In this document: in pieces, positions 1 through 5,914 of the stretch
Layout of the letters: each line of letters begins with the position of its first letter
Position numbering within the stretch: the first letter of the stretch is position 1
NCBI GenBank assembly: GCA_012519465.1
Contig: JAAYQD010000114.1
Location: 1-6,609 of the forward strand
From: Candidatus Cloacimonadota bacterium
Lineage (GTDB): Bacteria; Cloacimonadota; Cloacimonadia; Cloacimonadales; Cloacimonadaceae
DNA: 6,609 bases
Direction of reading: 5' to 3'
Made by a program: the position numbers and the translations under genes
Notes under the pieces: model-generated
Database searches by the model: none
What the model saw: the letters and a program-made list of their open reading frames with translations, nothing else
What the model was told of the DNA's origin: nothing

Positions 1-1
1 A

Positions 2-73
2 AAGAGGCTTAGCTTTGACGGAGTATTTGCCGATCTCAGCACCCTCAGCGTGGATTATGAGGATAAAAGCTAA
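2..73 (+). pseudogene. SprA-like gene, upstream fragment ending at an in-frame TAA
   Basis: Reading from base 2 gives a peptide ending VFADLSTLSVDYEDKS and then TAA at 71-73. The F-A-D-L-S-T-L-S-V-D-Y string resembles the segment that precedes a barrel repeat in SprA/Sov proteins. The same frame continues past the stop, with no shift, into NFNPNIQRGRANAFT and then LGRLFPRTWNIDMPVTLS. That second stretch resembles the FFP.sWGl.iPV.. segment that follows in SprA. The stop therefore falls inside one homologous unit and not at a natural gene end. Either one base is wrong (a sense codon such as AAA, CAA, GAA or TTA is one change from TAA) or the gene carries a real nonsense mutation. The 5' part of the gene is beyond the left edge. 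Confidence 0.6.
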
Positions 74-190
74 AACTTCAACCCCAATATCCAAAGGGGA
101 CGCGCCAATGCCTTTACCTCACAAAAATCTCTGAATATCAACAATAAATACTTCCTGGGCAGGCTGTTTCCGCGCACTTGGAATATCGAT

Positions 191-2383
191 ATGCCGGTTA
201 CGCTCTCGCGCAATTACTCCCTGGGTATCCCGCGCTTTAGGGCAAATTCAGACCTCCTCCGGGAAAGCATCGATGCCGATAGCACCCGGATGAGGGAGCG
301 CAACGAATCCCTCACCTATGCGGCAGACTTTGCCTACAGCATGAAGAATCCGCCCAAAAACTTCTTCCTGCTCAATACCTTTTACCGCACCTCCATCAGT
401 GGGCGCATCGAAAGCGCAGAGCGCAACCAGCCCACCTCGCGGGATAGCACCTTCACCATCAGGGGTACATACAATTACAACCTTGGCTTCCCTTCGGACA
501 AGGTGAGCTTTAGGTTGTTCAGAAACTACCGTCTGGGCTGGTTCCCCTCCACCTGGAATAATAGCATCACCTACAATAATATCAACCCTCGCAGTGAGAA
601 TTGGGAGCGGAGGCTGGTGGATGGACAGTACATCAGCTATTGGTTCCCACGGCAAGGAGTGTTGCCCACGGAGCTTTTGACTACGGATTCCAACATCAAT
701 TGGGCGCTTACCAGCGATATCAATTTTACCGCCCGCCTCAATACCAAGCGCGATTTGAAGCAGAAGGTAATGTGGAAGGATATCAATCTGGGCAAACTCA
801 CTGATACCATGCAGGATTTTGGCTTGAACTACAATCCAAACTTCCTGCGCAGCGTGTTGAACTTTACCGCCAGCGGCAGCACTCGCTTCAACGAGGTCCA
901 GCGCCGTTATTACACCCATGTGGATGGCGCCCAGGTGGAGGAATATCAGAGCGATGGCGGCTCAAACCGCAGCTTCCGCGCCAATGTATCTCTCATGAAT
1001 GCCACCCTTTTGGGCAACTGGGCTCAGAAGATGACGCGCAACTATCAATCCCGCAAAGCAAGACAAGACCAGGAAAAAGAGAGAGACAAAGACAAAGGCA
1101 AAGACGAGGACAAGGACAAAGAAAAGGACAAGGAAGAAGGGCTGACAGAGGAAGATGCCAAAAAGCGTGCTGAAGAAGAACGCCTGAAGGAAGAACAACG
1201 CCGCAAGGATGAGGAAAAGTGGAGGGAAGAAGAGAAGCTGAAAGAAGAGGAACGCCTGAAACAGGAAGCAGCCTTTTGGGAAGGTCAGCAGCACGATCCC
1301 TTTGCGGGTGATTACAAGGATCCCTTTGCCGATGGCTATAAGGATGATTTCTTTGGAGGTGATTTTAAGGATGACTTTGGTGGAGATATGAAAGATGGCT
1401 TTGGCGATGGTGCCTCCTATCACGGTTCCGATCCCGGCCGTGCCTATGTGCCGCCCAAGGATGTAAAGTATTTTCCCGCCATGATCGTGGGCTATCTCTC
1501 CAAGCTCAAGAATATCAGCGCCTCCTACCAGAATACCTATACGATGAATTATACACGCAAAGAAGAGCGCCCGCCCTTTGCCTTCCAGATTGGATTGCCC
1601 CACAGCGTTGATCCCTCATTCCTGGATGCCACGGGTAACGACAATACCTTCACCCTCTCCAGCGGCATTATGTTTTCGAGACAATTGGATAGCGTGATCA
1701 ACTATTCCTATACCATCAACAAGCGTTATTCCAACGCCAGCAACCAAAATACAGCCGTCACCTTCCCCGATATCACCCTCAGCCTGATGGAGTTTGAAAA
1801 GTGGGTGGGCTTGTCCAAGTATCTATCTGCAACCAGGCTCAATACGGGCTTCCAGCGCTCCCAGCGCGCCAGCGGAAACGTGGATTGGGAACAGCCCAAG
1901 CAGATCACAGATGGCTATGCCTTCAACCCCGTGATTGGCTTTGCCGGCACCCTCTTCAAGAAGGTGACCACCAACCTCAGCTTTAGCATGGCAAACAGCA
2001 CCAACGAAACCGACATGGATACATACACCATCATCAAACAAAATCAGACCCGCGCCCTCAACGGCAATTTCTCCTATTCCTTCCGTGGTGGCAGGGGCTT
2101 CACCGTGCCTTTCACCAAAAAGATGATACATATCAACAACGAGCTCACCTCCAGCCTCTCCTTTGTGTATGAACGCCACTTTGACGATACCACAGGCCGT
2201 GAAGGAAACTACCAGGTGGAGCGTGATGGCACCCGCATTGCCTTCACCCCCGGAGCATCATATCAATTCAATAGGGATATCCGCGGAGGATTGACCGGTA
2301 CCTGGGAAAAGACCACAGACCGCCGCCGCGATGATGGAGTGAGAATCTTCCGCATCGGCATCTGGGTGGAAGTGAATCTGTAA
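191..2383 (+). CDS. sprA: SprA/Sov-like T9SS outer-membrane translocon protein, C-terminal part
   Basis: This is the C-terminal part of a SprA-like protein. SprA (Sov in Porphyromonas) is the giant single-chain beta-barrel through which T9SS cargo crosses the outer membrane; known members have about 2,400 residues, so only about the last third is here. Recognisable stretches include PRTWNIDMPVTLSRNYSLGIPRF, split by the listed start, and then PTSRDSTFTIRGTYNYNL, FRLFRNYRLGWFPSTWNNSI and DINLGKLTDTMQDFGLNYNP, followed by alternating aromatic/polar strands to the end (RIFRIGIWVEVNL). The ATG at 191 is only the first in-frame ATG. It has no ribosome-binding site, and homologous sequence continues upstream through codon 74 and across the TAA at 71-73. 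If that stop is real, the gene is probably broken. Residues 289-364 are extremely charged and 369-407 are a tandem repeat, probably a loop inserted between strands. The gene ends with TAA 25 bases from the convergent operon. SprA-family assignment is fairly confident; function in this strain is not. Confidence 0.8.
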   Translation: MPVTLSRNYSLGIPRFRANSDLLRESIDADSTRMRERNESLTYAADFAYSMKNPPKNFFLLNTFYRTSISGRIESAERNQPTSRDSTFTIRGTYNYNLGFPSDKVSFRLFRNYRLGWFPSTWNNSITYNNINPRSENWERRLVDGQYISYWFPRQGVLPTELLTTDSNINWALTSDINFTARLNTKRDLKQKVMWKDINLGKLTDTMQDFGLNYNPNFLRSVLNFTASGSTRFNEVQRRYYTHVDGAQVEEYQSDGGSNRSFRANVSLMNATLLGNWAQKMTRNYQSRKARQDQEKERDKDKGKDEDKDKEKDKEEGLTEEDAKKRAEEERLKEEQRRKDEEKWREEEKLKEEERLKQEAAFWEGQQHDPFAGDYKDPFADGYKDDFFGGDFKDDFGGDMKDGFGDGASYHGSDPGRAYVPPKDVKYFPAMIVGYLSKLKNISASYQNTYTMNYTRKEERPPFAFQIGLPHSVDPSFLDATGNDNTFTLSSGIMFSRQLDSVINYSYTINKRYSNASNQNTAVTFPDITLSLMEFEKWVGLSKYLSATRLNTGFQRSQRASGNVDWEQPKQITDGYAFNPVIGFAGTLFKKVTTNLSFSMANSTNETDMDTYTIIKQNQTRALNGNFSYSFRGGRGFTVPFTKKMIHINNELTSSLSFVYERHFDDTTGREGNYQVERDGTRIAFTPGASYQFNRDIRGGLTGTWEKTTDRRRDDGVRIFRIGIWVEVNL
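1055..1282 (+). other. Polypurine tract encoding a charged coiled-coil-like segment in the SprA-like protein
   Basis: This stretch encodes residues 289-364 of the open frame counted from the ATG at 191. It begins with alternating acidic and lysine residues (KERDKDKGKDEDKDKEKDK) and passes into a helix-like run rich in E, K, R and L (AEEERLKEEQRRKDEEKW and onwards). The coding strand is overwhelmingly purine. Leucines recur in a pattern compatible with a coiled coil or a single charged alpha helix. The reading frame stays open with SprA-like strands on both sides, so this is an insertion or extended loop and not a frameshift product. Whether it faces the periplasm or the outside cannot be told from sequence. 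Confidence 0.75.
1295..1411 (+). repeat. Degenerate tandem repeat (8-9 codons per unit) in the SprA-like gene
   Basis: Four units and a partial fifth follow one another directly: DPFAGDYK, DPFADGYK, DDFFGGDFK, DDFGGDMK, DGFGDG. Unit length is 24 bases, with one of 27. The first two units share the DNA start GATCCCTTTGC. The consensus is D-(P/D)-F, then G and D in varying order, an aromatic or Met, then K. The array follows the charged segment and comes before the return of barrel-like sequence (PPKDVKYFPAMIVGYL). It probably arose by local duplication in a surface or periplasmic loop. Its function is unknown. Confidence 0.8.
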
Positions 2384-2388
2384 TGCCC

Positions 2389-2408
2389 CCCTTGGCGCTC
2401 TGCCAGGG
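2389..2408. terminator. Hairpin between convergent genes, possible bidirectional terminator
   Basis: The 25-base gap between the two convergent stop codons contains CCC-T(T)-GGC, a five-base loop GCTCT, then GCC-A-GGG. This pairs as a seven-base-pair stem with one bulged T. Its position is right for a terminator serving both strands. No clear T-run follows on either strand, so it does not meet the usual intrinsic terminator pattern, and the call rests on position and symmetry. Confidence 0.35.
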
Positions 2409-4871
2409 CTATCTGATCAGTACTATCTTACCCTTTTTGCTGTTGCCAGCCTCATCTGTCACCACAAAGAAATAAACCCCGCTGGCACAATCCTTGTCAG
2501 CCTTGTTTTTCCCATCCCATTCAAAGCGGGAAAAGTAGCTTTCCTCCAAATCCGCCACCAAGGCACCGCTGCTATCATAGATGCGGCAGATATTCTTACC
2601 CCGCGGCATGATGTCTGTGGGTTGATTCACTATCACCACGCTCTGATGCAATTGCGGACGGAAGGGATTGGGATATGCCTTCAGGATTTCCAGGCTGGTT
2701 TCAGGCTTTACCCAGCGTCCAATCTTGAGGGTATTCAGCCCATCGGGAGTGCCAATGAGCAGCAGCCCCTCCGTGGGTTCATAGCCAAAGTGTGTGATAT
2801 GGCTGGATAGCAGGGGGGAATTTGCCGGGAAGTAGTTTGTAAAGCGCTCCGTTTTGGCATTATACATGCTAAAGCCATTGCCCAGGCTGCCTATCCACAG
2901 CCTTTCGAAAGGGTCTTTATAGATGGCAGTGGGCGTGGTGCGCTCAGAACCATAAAGCCGCTCTTCATCCACATAATACAGGATATCACGCTCCCACGTG
3001 TTTCGAGCTGTGTCATAGCGATAGCGTTTGATGGCTGTATCATATTTATACCAATTGGTTTCATCCCACATATACAGGCCGTTGCTGGCGGCTATCCAGT
3101 GTTGGATGCCCTCATAGGGACTGTGGATGGTTTCCACGCCATAGATCACACAGTTATTGATATCCGCCGCCGGGGGAATCACCCAGTGTGCGCCACCAGT
3201 CACGGGGATGGAATCATCGTTCCAAATCACCAGGCCCCGGTCGTTCTGAGTGCCAAAGAAATACTGCCTGCCGTTGTGTTTGATATACACGATGCGCTGA
3301 TACACGCTGTTGGGAAGCAGGAATTCAGTAACCAGTTCATCCTCGGCATTTATCACGCTGATGCCCCTGTCATAGCCTGCCACCCACATATTATCATGCT
3401 GGTCTTTGTGGATATAACCGATGGTATTGCTCATAATATTGGCGGAATTGGGCAAAAAGGGTCCCCAATCGCCAAGCTCAGGATTCCAATATCGGATGCC
3501 CAGGCGTGCGAGATGTGCCCACACGTCGTTTTCCTCATCCCAAATTGCAATTCCGTTGAACCATCCTGCCGGGCTGCTAATCTGAACGTCGTAAGTGCCA
3601 AACCATTTGCGCCCCTTGCTGTCAAAGGCGATGGTGAGGATATTATCACTGTGAATGGGGCTATTGGCTACATTCATCGTCAGCCATTGCCCGTCTTTCC
3701 ACCGGCTCACGCCCATGGAGCCCTTGCGCGTGGGCAGATGGTTAAAGTTTCCGCTGGAAAACCATGCCTCATAATTGGCATCGGTATCGATATGGGTGAT
3801 TTTGGGAAAGCCAATGGAATTGGGCAGATATTGCACCCATTCCTCACCCTCCATGCGGAATATCCCGTCTCCCCACGTGCCCAGATAGATCTCTTTATCG
3901 ATACAACGCACCCGGGAGATGCTTTTATCCTTTAGTCCATCGCTATTTTCGCTAAAACGGATCACGCCATCACTGCCTATCCTGGCAAGGAGATAGGCGC
4001 CAGTTCTGGAATACAGCATCGTATCTTCATCCCAGCTGCCATACGCCACCCACAGGTTATCCTCATCATCCAGGGCGATATCGGAGATATCTTCTTCCTC
4101 TAAGCCATTGCTGGAGTTATATTCCGTCCAGCCCGCCTGCCAGGGGTCTATGCTGTGCAGAAATACTTGACGAGCAGTGGCAAAGCCCACTTGTTCATCG
4201 CTTACTGCCAGATGGTTGATGGGATTAAAGCCGGTTTGGATATTCAGGGTATGCCAAGCGCTGTCTATCGCCAGGGAATCCAGATGCACATAGTTCACGC
4301 CCACTGCGCTGGAGATCCAAAGATAGCGGTTTTGGGAGATCTCCATCAGCTCTATATCATCGGAAAGCAGTGCCCCACCTGTGTTTTGCACGTTGTATTG
4401 ATGCAGCAGCAGGGGGAAATTGACGCCTTCCAGATAGTAATAATCCGCAATGCCATTACTGGTGGCAACCAGGATGTGGGATTGATCTGCCAACACTTTG
4501 CGAACGCGGTTTGAAGGCAGCCCCAGATCGGCATTCAGGTGTTGCACTCCTTGCGGTGAAACGATGCTAATGCCATTATTGGCAGTGGCAAACCAAAAGT
4601 TATCGGCAATGCGCTGAATATGGCGGATATCATTGCCATATAGTCCATTGCCCGTATTCCACACGTGTTTCTGTATCATCTGGTTCAAGGGCGTATTTGC
4701 ACTGCCGGTCTCAGGAGCGATATTCACCACTCCGCCCCAGCTGGAAAACCACAGTTCATCGCCAGAGGCAAGGATATCATAGATATGCGAGGTATTGGTA
4801 TGCGTCTGCCACATGGAGGCATAGCCGATACCGGTGCTAATTATCATCAGGATTAGTATTATTCTTTTCAT
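2409..4871 (-). CDS. Secreted double beta-propeller protein with T9SS-type C-terminal domain, PorZ-like candidate
   Basis: An 820-residue exported protein. Residues 1-18 form a signal peptide (MKR, a hydrophobic core, then GYAS). Residues about 20-717 carry 13 blade motifs of the Reg_prop type, a W/L-(I/F/V)-x-(G/S/A)-(T/S) strand followed by a G-(I/L) turn. They start near residues 40, 92, 133, 184, 273, 328, 369, 422, 495, 537, 591, 658 and 704, enough for two seven-bladed propellers with one weak blade. Some blades open with an NSP-like turn (403-411, 684-694). Residues about 725-820 (YPNPFRP, YDSSGA, FEWDGKNK, CASGVYFF, GKIVLIR) form a FlgD-Ig/T9SS type A sorting-like domain. No histidine kinase or Y_Y_Y domain follows. 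This plan matches PorZ, the A-LPS-binding member of the T9SS attachment complex, but also generic secreted propeller proteins. The start overlaps the upstream stop as ATGA; the ribosome-binding site is weak (GAGAG two bases before the ATG), suggesting translational coupling. PorZ identity is inferred from architecture and neighbours. Confidence 0.85.
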   Translation of the reverse strand: MKRIILILMIISTGIGYASMWQTHTNTSHIYDILASGDELWFSSWGGVVNIAPETGSANTPLNQMIQKHVWNTGNGLYGNDIRHIQRIADNFWFATANNGISIVSPQGVQHLNADLGLPSNRVRKVLADQSHILVATSNGIADYYYLEGVNFPLLLHQYNVQNTGGALLSDDIELMEISQNRYLWISSAVGVNYVHLDSLAIDSAWHTLNIQTGFNPINHLAVSDEQVGFATARQVFLHSIDPWQAGWTEYNSSNGLEEEDISDIALDDEDNLWVAYGSWDEDTMLYSRTGAYLLARIGSDGVIRFSENSDGLKDKSISRVRCIDKEIYLGTWGDGIFRMEGEEWVQYLPNSIGFPKITHIDTDANYEAWFSSGNFNHLPTRKGSMGVSRWKDGQWLTMNVANSPIHSDNILTIAFDSKGRKWFGTYDVQISSPAGWFNGIAIWDEENDVWAHLARLGIRYWNPELGDWGPFLPNSANIMSNTIGYIHKDQHDNMWVAGYDRGISVINAEDELVTEFLLPNSVYQRIVYIKHNGRQYFFGTQNDRGLVIWNDDSIPVTGGAHWVIPPAADINNCVIYGVETIHSPYEGIQHWIAASNGLYMWDETNWYKYDTAIKRYRYDTARNTWERDILYYVDEERLYGSERTTPTAIYKDPFERLWIGSLGNGFSMYNAKTERFTNYFPANSPLLSSHITHFGYEPTEGLLLIGTPDGLNTLKIGRWVKPETSLEILKAYPNPFRPQLHQSVVIVNQPTDIMPRGKNICRIYDSSGALVADLEESYFSRFEWDGKNKADKDCASGVYFFVVTDEAGNSKKGKIVLIR
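3006..3050 (-). repeat. Short near-duplication in the propeller gene
   Basis: The protein contains YKYDTA at residues 608-613 and YRYDTA at 617-622, offset by nine residues (27 bases). The DNA copies are similar (GCTGTGTCATAGCGATA and GCTGTATCATATTTATA as read on the + strand). It lies in a linker of about 45 residues between the blade motifs at 591 and 658 and looks like a small in-frame duplication in a loop. Confidence 0.4.
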
Positions 4872-5914
4872 TTCTCTCGTTCCCGTCTCATAAAAATATA
4901 AGCCGCCACCACCACCAAAACCAGTATCACCAAGAGCAGGGAAAACAAGATCTTTTTGGAGGAAAAGGAAAAGCCGATGGCGATCAGCCCAAACAGCAGC
5001 GTAACGATATACGCGATGATGGAAATAGCCTTCTGTGACAGCCCAAAAGCCAACATGATATGATGGATATGCGCCTTATCTGCCACAAAGATATTGCCGC
5101 CCCCGATGCGTCGGCTTACCGCCAAAGCCATATCGATGAGCGGCACCGCCAAAGCAGCCAAGGGAATAATGAGTGTGATGGATGTGATGCCTTTGAATTG
5201 TTCCGATCCCACCGTGGAAATGGCAGCGATATTGAGCCCAATAAAGAGGGCGCCGGTTTCCCCCAAAAACAAGCGGGCAGGATGGAAGTTATACACCAAA
5301 AATGCAGAGCTGCCCGCCAAGAGGAGCCCCGCCAGGAGTATTACCGGAGTGTTGCCCTCCAGCATGCCCACCACCAAGAGCACCGCACACACAATCATCG
5401 TGATGCCCGTTGCCAGGCCATCCATGCCGTCTATCAGGTTGATGGCATTCAAGACCGCCAGATGCCACAGCAGCGTGATGGGCAAAGACAGCCAGCCCAA
5501 GGTGAAATCCATGCCCAAGGGGTTGGTGAGATATTCCACCCTAAAACCTATGTAATACATCAACAGGGCAATGCCCACCTGACTGATAAACTTGAATGCA
5601 GCCCGGCTTTCATAGCGGTCGTCTATGATGCCCACCACCAAACACAACAGCCCCAAAGCGGCAAGCTGTAGCAGCATGAGGGAGGTGGTGCCCTCAAAAA
5701 CAAAGATGCCCATCAAAGCCTGAAAAAGCAGGATGGGCAGGGCGAAAGAGAGACCTCCGCCTTCGGGAGTAGCTTCTTTATGTATGCGCCGCGCATTGGG
5801 CAGTGCCACGATGCCCATTTTCTGGGAAAACCTGATATTGGCAGGAATCAAAAGATGGGTGAAAACATGGGTGAGGATGGCTGCCATCAGGATATAGATA
5901 GCGGTGGGGCTCAT
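4868..5914 (-). CDS. Polyprenyl-phosphate sugar-1-phosphate transferase, MraY/WecA/WbpL family
   Basis: A 348-residue inner-membrane enzyme of the usual family length with about 11 hydrophobic segments. This family moves a sugar-1-phosphate, usually an N-acetylhexosamine, from a UDP-sugar to undecaprenyl phosphate, the first step of lipid-linked glycan synthesis. Family motifs appear in order: RRIHKEATPEGGGLSF (42-57), with the GGG form typical of WbpL-like enzymes; GIIDDR with D98-D99; NAINLIDGMDGLATG (156-170), with D162 and D165; NFHPARLFLGETGALF (209-224); and AHIHH (281-285), the His-rich loop of the WecA/TagO group. The usual GDxGS motif reads GETGA, so the normally metal-binding Asp is Glu219. 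The ATG has a clear AGGAG six bases upstream and overlaps the preceding TGA. Its own stop overlaps the next ATG. The HIHH motif and the surrounding genes favour a surface-polysaccharide role over peptidoglycan MraY. The sugar cannot be told from sequence. Confidence 0.9.
   Translation of the reverse strand: MSPTAIYILMAAILTHVFTHLLIPANIRFSQKMGIVALPNARRIHKEATPEGGGLSFALPILLFQALMGIFVFEGTTSLMLLQLAALGLLCLVVGIIDDRYESRAAFKFISQVGIALLMYYIGFRVEYLTNPLGMDFTLGWLSLPITLLWHLAVLNAINLIDGMDGLATGITMIVCAVLLVVGMLEGNTPVILLAGLLLAGSSAFLVYNFHPARLFLGETGALFIGLNIAAISTVGSEQFKGITSITLIIPLAALAVPLIDMALAVSRRIGGGNIFVADKAHIHHIMLAFGLSQKAISIIAYIVTLLFGLIAIGFSFSSKKILFSLLLVILVLVVVAAYIFMRREREK

Noticed and set aside
71..73. Reassignment of TAA as a sense codon
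   Set aside because: TAA also ends the same gene at 2381-2383 at a natural C-terminus, and no other gene here contains an in-frame TAA. A point mutation or sequence error is simpler.
248..919. Minus-strand open frame of 223 codons opposite the SprA-like gene
   Set aside because: No recognisable domain and no ribosome-binding site, and it lies fully opposite barrel-like coding sequence with family similarity.
1055..1411. Frameshift or foreign insertion in the SprA-like gene at the charged stretch
   Set aside because: The same frame carries barrel-like sequence before and after, and there are no inverted repeats or transposase remnants at its borders.
962..1603. Minus-strand open frame of 213 codons with a strongly hydrophobic, membrane-like product
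   Set aside because: It is the antisense of the polypurine tract: Lys and Glu codons read backwards give Leu and Phe codons. The + strand is clearly the SprA-like coding frame.
3099..3935. Plus-strand open frame of 278 codons inside the propeller gene
   Set aside because: It is antisense to several clear blade motifs; its product has no recognisable motifs.
2409..4871. Hybrid two-component sensor of the Bacteroides type
   Set aside because: Propeller blades are present, but there is no Y_Y_Y domain, transmembrane helix, kinase, receiver or DNA-binding domain; the protein ends in a sorting-like domain.
5060..5671. Two overlapping plus-strand open frames opposite the WecA-like gene
   Set aside because: Their products are rich in His, Gln and Arg with no fold-like pattern, and the opposite strand carries all the motifs of the transferase family.
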